The notes under the pieces were generated by a model. The model searched no databases and was not told the origin of the DNA. It saw only the letters and a program-made list of their open reading frames with translations. From contig DBLB01000202.1 in assembly GCA_002298695.1 (NCBI GenBank), positions 23,301 to 32,649 of the forward strand: a DNA stretch of 9,349 nucleotides. The letters are read 5' to 3'. Source of the DNA: Clostridiales bacterium UBA735. GTDB taxonomy: Bacteria; Bacillota; Clostridia; Oscillospirales; Oscillospiraceae. Positions 1-6,596 of this stretch are shown one piece after another (the first letter of the stretch is position 1; each line of letters starts with the position of its first letter). The position numbers and the translations under genes are program-made.

Positions 1-11
1 CGTCAAGTCAA

Positions 12-59
12 GGTTTGAAAAGCGCAGGAATGCTGTATGCATTTCAAACTTTTCAAACC
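12..59. repeat. Inverted repeat upstream of the lipoprotein gene
   Basis: GGTTTGAAAAG (12-22) and CTTTTCAAACC (49-59) are perfect 11-bp reverse complements. Inside them AATGC (29-33) pairs with GCATT (39-43) around a 5-nt loop, so the whole stretch can fold as an interrupted hairpin. TTTCAAAC also occurs twice in direct orientation, at 42-49 and 51-58, with a 9-bp period. It lies about 80 bases before the lipoprotein start. It could be an operator, a leader hairpin, or the end of a transcript from outside the window. No T-tract follows it on the plus strand, so a plus-strand terminator is unlikely. The repeat is seen directly; its role is unknown. Confidence 0.5.
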
Positions 60-125
60 GATGAATTGGCGGAAAAGATCCGGCGAAGCGCGAAGACGCA
101 ATTGTGCGGTGCTGCCCCAAAAACT

Positions 126-133
126 GGAGGGAG
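126..133 (+). promoter_or_regulatory. Ribosome binding site of the lipoprotein gene
   Basis: GGAGGGAG lies 6 nt before the ATG at 140. It decides the start. The same frame is open upstream to an ATG at 104, but that start has no comparable site and would put a polar extension in front of the signal peptide. Confidence 0.8.
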
Positions 134-139
134 TTTTTT

Positions 140-763
140 ATGAAACGAATTCTTGCCCTGCTGCTTGCGCTGCTCCTGCTCGCGGCCCTGACAGGCTGCT
201 GGCCGCTGGAAGAGCAGTACACTGAGAAACCAGTCATCTACCTCTACCCGGAGGCGGAAACGGAGGTCACCGTCCGGCTCGACTATGCGGGCGACCTGAC
301 CTGCACCTATCCCGCCTATGATGGCGCGTGGCGCGTTGCCGCCGCGCCGGACGGCACGCTGACCGACGAAAGCGGCCAGACCTACCGCTACCTCTACTGG
401 GAGGGCACAGACAACGTGCAGTACGATTTCTCGGAGGGCTTCTGCATCCCCGGCGAGGAAACTGCCGCATTTCTGGAGGATGCGCTCGCGCAGCTCGGCC
501 TGACCCGCGCCGAGGCCAACGAGTTCATCATTTACTGGCTCCCGCAGATGGAGGGCAATGCCTATAACCTCATCTCGTTCCAGCAGGAAGCCTACACCGA
601 CGCGGCTAAGCTCACCATCACGCCGCAGCCGGACACGCTGCTGCGCGTCTTCATGGCATGGAAGCCGCTGATGAGGGCCGTCGAGATCGTCCCGCAGACG
701 CTTACCGCGCCGGAGCGCACCGGCTTCACCGCCGTCGAATGGGGCGGCGCCGAAGTGCGCTAA
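140..763 (+). CDS. Secreted lipoprotein with a conserved KPVIYLYP-type domain, function unknown
   Basis: This is a 207-residue predicted lipoprotein. Residues 1-20 form a type II signal peptide: K2-R3, a Leu/Ala-rich core, then lipobox L17-T18-G19-C20. It should therefore be lipidated at Cys20 and held on the outer face of the membrane. The mature part begins with a short linker and the motif KPVIYLYPE (30-38), followed by beta-rich sequence with GDLTCTYPAYDG (51-62), PDGTL (70-74) and YLYWEG (84-89). The C-terminal half has NEFIIYWLPQME (127-138) and ends in AVEWGG. I recognise this combination as a recurrent uncharacterised family in Clostridia but know no assigned activity and see no catalytic signature. 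Mature cysteines C55 and C102 could form a disulfide. The start at 140 is chosen by the GGAGGGAG site and the signal peptide. The gene is monocistronic here and convergent with the Fe-S gene, with stop codons overlapping by 4 nt. Confidence 0.85.
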   Translation: MKRILALLLALLLLAALTGCWPLEEQYTEKPVIYLYPEAETEVTVRLDYAGDLTCTYPAYDGAWRVAAAPDGTLTDESGQTYRYLYWEGTDNVQYDFSEGFCIPGEETAAFLEDALAQLGLTRAEANEFIIYWLPQMEGNAYNLISFQQEAYTDAAKLTITPQPDTLLRVFMAWKPLMRAVEIVPQTLTAPERTGFTAVEWGGAEVR

Positions 764-774
764 AGCGCCTTTTT
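746..774 (+). terminator. Probable intrinsic terminator of the lipoprotein gene, inside overlapping coding ends
   Basis: GCGC (757-760), loop TAAA (761-764, containing the stop codon), GCGC (765-768), then C and TTTTT (770-774). An alternative wider pairing is GGCGC (746-750) with GCGCC (765-769). The hairpin followed by a T-run fits rho-independent termination on the plus strand. The stem is short, so strength is uncertain. On the minus strand no T-run follows it, so it should not end the Fe-S transcript. Confidence 0.5.
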
Positions 775-1572
775 CGGGCAGGCTTTCACGCACTCCATGC
801 AGAGGATGCACTCGCTGCTGTTGCTGCGTGCATTGCTCGCCGGATCGAGGTTCATCGGACAGACCCGGCGGCATTTCCCGCAGGAGATGCACTTTTCCCG
901 GTCGCATTTCACGCGAACAAGCGCGAACCGGCTCATCGGCCGCAAAAATACCGTGATCGGGCAGAGATATTTGCAGAATGCCCGGTTGTCCCGAAACCGG
1001 TACGCCAGCCCGATCCCCGCCGCATAGTAGACCGCGTTTCCGATCAGAAACGCCCAGAACATGATTTTTTCCAGATCCCCCACATGCGCCAGAAACAGCG
1101 CCGCCACAAAGATAAGCGACGCGGCAAACGTCACATACCGCAGCCCGCCGAGTGCCCTCCGCGGCTCCTTCGGCGTTTTGAACGGCAGCAGATCCAATAC
1201 CGCCGCCGTCCAACAGGCGTAGCCGCACCAGCCGCGCCCGAAGAGAAGCGGTCCGAAAATTTTTGCCACTGCATAGTGGATGGTCGCCGCTTCAAAGACA
1301 CCCATGAACAGATAATACCAGAAGCCCTCGATCTGCATATTCTCCCGGCAGATGCAGCCGAGATAGATCAGCATATATCCGCCGACAAGGATCTGCACCA
1401 CGCGCCGGGCATGGCGGTACTGCCGTGCATACAGCGCCAGTCCCAATGCAATTGAGGCGCCGATGTACGAAAAATTCAGCAAATAAAAAACATTGTCCTT
1501 CGTCAGCCAGAGCGTCACCGCCACGGTCTCGAAAATCGCCAGCATGATCAGTGACGGCAGGTACTTCTTCAT
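760..1572 (-). CDS. Polytopic membrane 4Fe-4S protein (NapH/NosR-C-terminal-like)
   Basis: This 270-residue protein has about six or seven hydrophobic segments (roughly 4-22, 28-48, 57-77, 85-108, 144-163, 169-190). A cytoplasmic tail follows with two complete ferredoxin motifs: C228-x2-C231-x2-C234-x3-C238-P and C255-x2-C258-x2-C261-x3-C265-P. Two further cysteine pairs lie at membrane borders, C116-x3-C120 (WCGYAC) and C200-x3-C204-P (CKYLCP). This matches the NapH/NosR/YccM group of membrane Fe-S proteins, which pass electrons across or along the membrane. The partner and acceptor cannot be told from the neighbours. The first C-x3-C has Trp where NapH usually has Pro. The start at 1572 sits 7 nt from AAGGAG; an in-frame ATG at 1578 is only 1 nt away from it. 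It lies 55 nt after rsgA, behind a strong hairpin, and probably depends on read-through from that operon. Confidence 0.85.
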   Translation of the reverse strand: MKKYLPSLIMLAIFETVAVTLWLTKDNVFYLLNFSYIGASIALGLALYARQYRHARRVVQILVGGYMLIYLGCICRENMQIEGFWYYLFMGVFEAATIHYAVAKIFGPLLFGRGWCGYACWTAAVLDLLPFKTPKEPRRALGGLRYVTFAASLIFVAALFLAHVGDLEKIMFWAFLIGNAVYYAAGIGLAYRFRDNRAFCKYLCPITVFLRPMSRFALVRVKCDREKCISCGKCRRVCPMNLDPASNARSNSSECILCMECVKACPKKAL

Positions 1573-1579
1573 TCCCATT

Positions 1580-1585
1580 CTCCTT
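1580..1585 (-). promoter_or_regulatory. Ribosome binding site of the Fe-S protein gene
   Basis: AAGGAG on the minus strand, 7 nt before the ATG at 1572 and only 1 nt before the in-frame ATG at 1578. The spacing selects 1572 as the start. Confidence 0.75.
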
Positions 1586-1590
1586 TTTGC

Positions 1591-1628
1591 AAAGCGCCCG
1601 CGAAGCAGGTCTTCGCGGGCGCTTTTTT
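1591..1628. terminator. Perfect 15-bp hairpin between rsgA and the Fe-S gene
   Basis: AAAGCGCCCGCGAAG (1591-1605), a 5-nt loop (1606-1610), then its exact reverse complement (1611-1625). On the plus strand the T-run spans 1623-1628, giving a classic rho-independent terminator. On the minus strand, the direction of rsgA and the Fe-S gene, the hairpin starts just after the rsgA stop but is followed by only three T residues and then GC. It may therefore end rsgA transcripts only partly, letting some polymerase reach the Fe-S gene, while blocking plus-strand transcripts from entering rsgA antisense. Confidence 0.7.
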
Positions 1629-2506
1629 CAGCCCTCATTTTCCCAGGGCTTATAATCCTTGGCCAGTTCGTAGAGGCGGACATAGCTGTCATAGCGTGTC
1701 TGCCCGATCTCCCCACGCGCGACGGCCTCCCGCACGGCGCAGTGCGGCTCCTTCAGGTGTGCGCAGTCCGGAAACTGACATTTCCCGAGATAGGGCGCAA
1801 ACTCGCGGAATGCGTCCTGCAAGTCCTCCTTGCGGACCAGATCCATCCGTTCGGTATCAAATGAGGAAAAGCCCGGCGTGTCTCCGACATATGTCCCGTT
1901 TCCGAGGGAATAAAGCTCAATGTGCCGCGTCGTGTGCCGGCCGCGCCCCAGCTTTTCCGACACCTCCGCCACCGGCACAGCCAGCCCCGGCGCAAGGCAG
2001 TTGAGAATGCTGGACTTTCCGACGCCGGAATTGCCCGTGAACACCGCCAGCTTTCCGGAAATGGCTGCCCGCAGAGCTTCGATTCCCTCGCCGGTCTCCG
2101 CACTCGTCAGAAACACGGGATACCCCGCATGACGGTAAATTTGCGCCAGTTCCTCACCGCTCGCCAGATCGTCCTTGTTCACGCAGACCACCGCCGGCAC
2201 GTTCTGCCGTGCCGAGATGGCCAGCACCCGGTCGATCAGAAACGGTTCCGTCACCGGAATGGCGCAGGAAGCCAGCACGACCAGCACGTCGATGTTCGCT
2301 ACAGCCGGGCGGATAAACTGATTCCGCCGCGGCAGCACCGCCTCGACCGTGCCCTTCGTCCCCTGCCGGGAAATTTCCACAAAATCGCCGACCAGCGGCG
2401 AGACTTTTTCACGCCGCAGCTTGCCGCGCGCGCGGCATTCCACCACGCCGTTCGCCGTCTGCACATAGTAAAAGCCGCTGAGCGCCTTGATGATTCTGTT
2501 TTCCAT
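1628..2506 (-). CDS. rsgA: Small-subunit ribosome biogenesis GTPase RsgA (CpgA/YloQ)
   Basis: RsgA is a circularly permuted GTPase that helps late 30S subunit maturation in the cytoplasm. This 292-residue protein is of normal length. An N-terminal OB-fold (about 1-65) is followed by motifs in permuted order: G4 NKDD (110-113), G5 TSA (134-136), G1 P-loop GNSGVGKS (158-165), G2 Thr in GRHTT (189-193) and G3 DTPG (209-212). The C-terminal zinc site is C243, C248, H250 and C256. The start at 2506 is preceded by GAGAGG, which overlaps the prkC stop. The gap to prkC is 7 nt, so the two are likely coupled. In Bacillus subtilis, PrkC phosphorylates this protein and PrpC reverses it, which fits the gene order. 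In Bacillus the rpe gene often follows rsgA; here it does not. Confidence 0.96.
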   Translation of the reverse strand: MENRIIKALSGFYYVQTANGVVECRARGKLRREKVSPLVGDFVEISRQGTKGTVEAVLPRRNQFIRPAVANIDVLVVLASCAIPVTEPFLIDRVLAISARQNVPAVVCVNKDDLASGEELAQIYRHAGYPVFLTSAETGEGIEALRAAISGKLAVFTGNSGVGKSSILNCLAPGLAVPVAEVSEKLGRGRHTTRHIELYSLGNGTYVGDTPGFSSFDTERMDLVRKEDLQDAFREFAPYLGKCQFPDCAHLKEPHCAVREAVARGEIGQTRYDSYVRLYELAKDYKPWENEG

Positions 2507-2513
2507 ACACCTC

Positions 2514-4805
2514 TCAGCCCACCGTTGAGAAATCGACCGTCTGCGTATCATGAAGCGTCCCGTCGATGTAGACCTCTACGACCTGTTCGCCCTCGCCGGA
2601 GACAGAGATCGGGATCTGCCCGCCGCTGACCGTTCCGGCCTCGACCTCAAACGGCGTCAGCTGCTGCACGCCGCCGACATAGACGGAAACCGTGTGCGTC
2701 TTGCCATCGGACGGCATTGTGACGTAGATCACCTTGTCGTTCGTCGTTTTGACCGGCGTGACCACGATCTCGATCATCGGCGAATTGATGCTCTCCGTGG
2801 CGTCGCCGAGCGTGTTGGTGATCTTACAGAAGTAATAGAACGTACCGGCCTCTGTGGTATCCACCGTGCAGGAGGAATCCCCCTCCGCACTGCGGGACAC
2901 GAGCGCTGCACCATCGATGCTGCCCGTCGTCGAGACGTACCAGGCGTAGCTGAGCGTACCGTCGTCGCTCGTCTCAGCGTCCACACGGACCGTATAGACT
3001 TCGTTCTGCTTGACGGTCGCATCAGCGGAAACACTGCGCACAAACGGTGTGCGCGCCTGCGCGGGGCCCTTGGAGGCCTGTAGGTTGATGACCGTCCCGG
3101 CCTTGACCTGTTCTCCCGCCGCAACGCTCTGGTAGGTGACGGTATCCTTCGGCAGGTCGCTGTCAACGTAGCGCACCTGGCCGTTGCTGAGACCGGCGGC
3201 CTTGATGTCCTCAATGGCCTCGTCCACGGTCTCGCCCTGCAAAGCCGGAACCGTCACCAGCTCCACACCCGTGCCGGCGCTGACCGTCAGCGTGACTGTC
3301 TGCCCAGCGGTCAGCGTTTCACCTGCCTCCGGATCAGTTGACATAATATATCCATCCGTAAATGTCGTGCTCGTCTCATACGCGATCTCGACCTGAACCT
3401 GCACGCTCAAAGCGCTGAGCGCCGTCTGCGCCGCCTGCACGGTCTGGTTGACGAGCGACGGCATGGTGTCGCTGCCGATACCGGACGAAACAGTCAGCAG
3501 AATCGTCGTCCCGGCCTTGACCGTCCGGTCTGCATCCGGCGTCTGGTCGATCACGCGGCCATATTCCGCCGTGTCGCTCGTGCGCCAGTCGCCGACCTCG
3601 ATCTTGAAGTCCGGATACTGACTTGTATCGATGTCCTCATAATACGCACCGATCAAGTTCGGCACCACAGCCTCCTGCGTTGTCGCAAAGAGGTCGGAAA
3701 GGTATGAATACAGGAAATAGCCGATGCCGCACAGCGCCAGCGCAATGCAGACGATACCCGCAATGACCGCAATACGGCTGCCGCGCTTTTCCGCCTCCTC
3801 CGGCCGCTGCGTCTTCTGTGCCTCAGGCGTCTGGCGCTCCTGCTTTTTGCCGGCGATTGCCTTTTTGGCGCGGTTTTTCATCGCGCTCACGCCGAGACTC
3901 TGCGGCAGGTATTCCGGGTCATGCAGCAGACGCTCCATGTCGATGCCGCCGCGGCGCTGCGTAAAATCAAACGTCGTGTTCGGATCCTTGCGGAATTCCT
4001 CGAGATCGGCCAGCATCTCCGTTGCACTCCGGTAGCGCTTGGCAAGATCCGCCGTCATGGCGTGCATCGTGATCTGCTCAAGGCCGGCCGGAATGGACGG
4101 GTTCAGCTCCCGCGGGAGCACCGGCGTCGCATTGATGTGCTGGATCGCGACCGAGACCGGCGTATCCCCGTCGAACGGCGGCCGCCCGGTCAGCATCTCA
4201 TACATCACAACGCCGAGCGAGTAGAGGTCGGTCCGTTCGTCGACGTGCGCGCCCTTCGCCTGCTCCGGCGAGATATAGTGGACAGAGCCGAGTGCCTCGC
4301 GTGTGAGCGTATTCTGTGCCGACGAGATACGCGCAATGCCGAAATCGGCGACCTTCACGCTGCCGTCCTTCAAGATCATGATGTTGTGCGGCTTGATGTC
4401 GCGGTGAATGATGCCGCGGGAGTGCGCATGCTCAAGCGCTTTGGCGATCTGCGTCGCAAAATGCAGCGCCTCGCGCCAGTTGAGCTGACCCTTCTGCTCC
4501 ATATACTGCTTGAGCGTGATCCCGTCGATCAGCTCCATGACGATATAGTCGAGGCCGTCCGAATGCGCCACATCGTAGACACTCACGATATTCGGGTGCG
4601 AGAGCATGGCAACGGCCTGCGATTCGGCGTAGAAGCGCCGCCGGAACTCTTCATCCTGCGACAGCTCCTGCTTGAGCGCCTTGATCGCCACCAGTCGGTT
4701 CAGGCGATTGCAGCGGGCCTTGTAGACCACGGCCATGCCGCCTGTGCCGATGACCTCGAGAATTTCATAACGGTGATCCAAAAGCTTTCCTATGTATTGA
4801 TCCAT
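2514..4805 (-). CDS. prkC: PASTA-domain Ser/Thr protein kinase PrkC (Stk1) with an extra Ig-like ectodomain module
   Basis: This is a membrane Hanks-type kinase of 763 residues that senses muropeptides or lipid II and phosphorylates cell-wall, division and translation proteins. The kinase domain (about 13-270) is intact: glycine loop GTGGMAVV (20-27), K42, E61, HRDIKPHN (134-141), DFG (154-156), activation-loop T166 and T168, and SPE (179-181). A basic juxtamembrane linker (271-344) leads to one transmembrane helix (about 345-369). Outside are three PASTA repeats (about 377-442, 445-511, 514-580), then an Ig-like domain (about 585-683) with a W622 core and a YFC motif ending at C660. A last beta-rich domain (685-763) resembles the usual PrkC C-terminal domain. 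The Ig-like domain looks like an addition to the Bacillus layout. The ATG is 8 nt from AAGGAG. It lies 21 nt after its phosphatase stp and 7 nt before rsgA. Confidence 0.96.
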   Translation of the reverse strand: MDQYIGKLLDHRYEILEVIGTGGMAVVYKARCNRLNRLVAIKALKQELSQDEEFRRRFYAESQAVAMLSHPNIVSVYDVAHSDGLDYIVMELIDGITLKQYMEQKGQLNWREALHFATQIAKALEHAHSRGIIHRDIKPHNIMILKDGSVKVADFGIARISSAQNTLTREALGSVHYISPEQAKGAHVDERTDLYSLGVVMYEMLTGRPPFDGDTPVSVAIQHINATPVLPRELNPSIPAGLEQITMHAMTADLAKRYRSATEMLADLEEFRKDPNTTFDFTQRRGGIDMERLLHDPEYLPQSLGVSAMKNRAKKAIAGKKQERQTPEAQKTQRPEEAEKRGSRIAVIAGIVCIALALCGIGYFLYSYLSDLFATTQEAVVPNLIGAYYEDIDTSQYPDFKIEVGDWRTSDTAEYGRVIDQTPDADRTVKAGTTILLTVSSGIGSDTMPSLVNQTVQAAQTALSALSVQVQVEIAYETSTTFTDGYIMSTDPEAGETLTAGQTVTLTVSAGTGVELVTVPALQGETVDEAIEDIKAAGLSNGQVRYVDSDLPKDTVTYQSVAAGEQVKAGTVINLQASKGPAQARTPFVRSVSADATVKQNEVYTVRVDAETSDDGTLSYAWYVSTTGSIDGAALVSRSAEGDSSCTVDTTEAGTFYYFCKITNTLGDATESINSPMIEIVVTPVKTTNDKVIYVTMPSDGKTHTVSVYVGGVQQLTPFEVEAGTVSGGQIPISVSGEGEQVVEVYIDGTLHDTQTVDFSTVG

Positions 4806-4826
4806 CAGGTTCGCTCCTTCTTCCGA

Positions 4827-5558
4827 TTAGCACTGCGCCAGCACGACCGTCACATTGTCCGGTGCGCCGCGATTTGTTGCAATGTTCAGCAGCCGTTTGC
4901 AGCAATCGCTGCGGCGCACGCCGTGCGCCACCTCAAACAGCATCTCCTGATCTGCCATTTCATTGGAAAGCCCGTCTGAGCAGAGCAGCAGGCAGTCGTC
5001 GTGCCGGACCGTCAGGTGGTAGAGATCGCCTTCGACTTCTTCCTCCGTACCGACCGCGCGTGTGATGACGTTCTTTCCCGGGTGCGTCTTGGCCTGCTCC
5101 TGCGTCAGCTCACCGCGCTCCACCATATACGCCACGATGGAATGGTCACGGGTGATGAGGTCGACGCCGCTGTGTGAAAAATGGTAGGCCCGGCTGTCAC
5201 CGACGTTGATGATCGTCACATCGTCCTTGACCACATAGGCCGCGACCAGCGTCGTGCCCATGCCGTGGAACTCCTCGCTCAGATGCGCCTGATCAAACAC
5301 TGCCTGATTTGCCAGCTGGACAGCGCTTTTCAGCATCGCGTCCACGGCCTCGCGCCCCATGCCGGCCTTCTGGCTGCGGCGCACCTCTTCCGTGAACACC
5401 TCAATGGCCAGAGAGCTCGCCACATTCCCGGACTTTGCGCCGCCCATGCCGTCACAGACGACCAGCAGCGTCCGATCCCGTCCAAAATGAACGACCGCAT
5501 ACGCGTCCTGATTCTGTTCCCGGATGTTGCCGGGATCCGTAATTGCCCAGGTCTGCAT
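4827..5558 (-). CDS. stp: PP2C-family protein phosphatase Stp (PrpC)
   Basis: This metal-dependent Ser/Thr phosphatase opposes PrkC. The 243-residue protein has no membrane segment, and its size is typical of bacterial PP2C. Metal and catalytic motifs are all present: R13-E14 and D18 in the RExNxD-type start, DGMGG (36-40), MGTT (100-103), GDSRAY (120-125), TRDHS (136-140), SDGL (194-197) and the final metal ligand D234-N235. It should dephosphorylate PrkC and its substrates in the cytoplasm. The start at 5558 is preceded by AAGGAGG at 7 nt, a site lying within the last codons and stop region of rlmN. The gap to rlmN is 3 nt. Phosphatase followed directly by kinase is the standard order in Firmicutes. 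Confidence 0.96.
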   Translation of the reverse strand: MQTWAITDPGNIREQNQDAYAVVHFGRDRTLLVVCDGMGGAKSGNVASSLAIEVFTEEVRRSQKAGMGREAVDAMLKSAVQLANQAVFDQAHLSEEFHGMGTTLVAAYVVKDDVTIINVGDSRAYHFSHSGVDLITRDHSIVAYMVERGELTQEQAKTHPGKNVITRAVGTEEEVEGDLYHLTVRHDDCLLLCSDGLSNEMADQEMLFEVAHGVRRSDCCKRLLNIATNRGAPDNVTVVLAQC

Positions 5559-5561
5559 GTC

Positions 5562-6596
5562 TCAGCCTCCTTCGGTTTCATATTTGCGCCGCAGCTGCCC
5601 GCACGACGCTTCAATGTCGCTGCCGAGCGTCCGGCGTACCGTCGCGGTCACGCCGCGGCTCTCGAGGATCTTCTGGAACCGTTCGATCGCCGCATGCGAG
5701 CTGCACCGCAGCCCGCTTTCTTCCACATTGTTCAGCGGGATCATATTGACGTGCGCCTGCATCCCGTGCAGTTTCTTTGCCAACAGCTCCGCCTGTTCCG
5801 GCGCATCGCTAACGCCGTCGATCATCGTATACTCAAAAGACACGCGCCGTCCTGTCTTTTCAAAATACGCGCGGCAAGCCGCCAGCAGCTGCTCCACCGG
5901 CCAGCGCCGGTTCACCGGCATGATCTTGCTTCGCGATTCGTTGTCCGGCGAGTGAAGCGACACCGAGAGCGTCAGCTGCAAATTCCGCTCCGCGAGCTGC
6001 TCGATCTTATCCACCAGCCCGCAGGTCGATAAGCTGATGTGCCGCATGCCGATGTTCAGCCCCTCCGGGCTGTTCACCAGCTCCAGAAAGCGCATCACTG
6101 CGTCAAAATTATCCAGCGGTTCGCCAATGCCCATCAGCACGATGTTTGAAATTACAAGACCCGAATCCAGCTGTGAAAACAGCACCTGGTCGAGCAGCTC
6201 CGCCGGCGTCAGCCGCCGGACGAGTCCGCCGAGCGTCGACGCGCAGAACCTGCATCCCATCGGGCAGCCGACCTCGGACGAGATGCAGACCGTGTTCCCG
6301 TGGTGATACTGCATCACGACCGATTCCACGCAGTTCCCGTCGCCCAGCTGCCAGAGATACTTGATCGTCCCGTCGAGCTTCGACACCTGCTTCCGCGCGA
6401 CCTTCGGCGCGGTGATGAAATACAGGCTGTCCAGCTTTTCGCGCAGCGGCTTTGACAGATTCGTCATCTCGTCGAAGCGCGTTGCGCCGCGGTGCAGCCA
6501 CGTGAAGACCTGCTTTGCGCGGAACTTCGGCTCGCCAAGCGCGGCAAACGCCTCCTGCATCTCCGCCAGCGTCATGGATTTGAGGTCCTGTTTCAT
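5562..6596 (-). CDS. rlmN: Dual-specificity rRNA/tRNA (adenine-C2) methyltransferase RlmN
   Basis: RlmN is a radical SAM enzyme that makes 2-methyladenosine at A2503 of 23S rRNA and at position 37 of some tRNAs, tuning the peptidyl transferase centre and decoding. The 344-residue protein has the [4Fe-4S]/SAM motif C111-x3-C115-x2-C118. It also has the conserved cysteine C104, seven residues before the cluster (Escherichia coli C118 equivalent), and the C-terminal cysteine C332 in the SCGQL motif (E. coli C355 equivalent, the methyl carrier). E91 matches the proposed E. coli E105. GIGEP (156-160) is the SAM-binding GGEP-type motif. The ATG at 6596 overlaps the rsmB stop as ATGA and has GAGGAG at 6 nt. 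A TTG at 6617 in the same frame is possible but lacks such a site. Confidence 0.96.
   Translation of the reverse strand: MKQDLKSMTLAEMQEAFAALGEPKFRAKQVFTWLHRGATRFDEMTNLSKPLREKLDSLYFITAPKVARKQVSKLDGTIKYLWQLGDGNCVESVVMQYHHGNTVCISSEVGCPMGCRFCASTLGGLVRRLTPAELLDQVLFSQLDSGLVISNIVLMGIGEPLDNFDAVMRFLELVNSPEGLNIGMRHISLSTCGLVDKIEQLAERNLQLTLSVSLHSPDNESRSKIMPVNRRWPVEQLLAACRAYFEKTGRRVSFEYTMIDGVSDAPEQAELLAKKLHGMQAHVNMIPLNNVEESGLRCSSHAAIERFQKILESRGVTATVRRTLGSDIEASCGQLRRKYETEGG

Noticed and set aside
15..43. A sigma-A promoter with TTGAAA (15-20) as the -35 box
   Set aside because: No acceptable -10 hexamer lies at 16-18 nt spacing (TGCATT is poor), so I do not call a promoter.
104..139. An earlier ATG for the lipoprotein at 104
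   Set aside because: It would place 12 residues ahead of the signal peptide, and the GGAGGGAG site fits only the ATG at 140.
53..1228. A 391-codon open frame on the minus strand across the lipoprotein and Fe-S genes
   Set aside because: It is antisense to the lipoprotein gene and out of frame with the Fe-S gene, with composition typical of a shadow frame; both real genes have strong motifs.
1573..1716. An N-terminal extension of the Fe-S protein starting as far up as 1716
   Set aside because: It would read through the hairpin and into the rsgA coding end. The extra residues are polar and unlike the family, while AAGGAG is correctly spaced for 1572.
2507..2551. A longer RsgA start at 2551
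   Set aside because: The extension overlaps the end of prkC and precedes the typical RsgA N-terminus (MENRIIKALSGFYYV), which has its own binding site.
3921..4979. A 352-codon open frame on the plus strand opposite the prkC kinase domain
   Set aside because: It is the complement of an intact kinase domain and is Arg/His/Asp-rich with no family signature.
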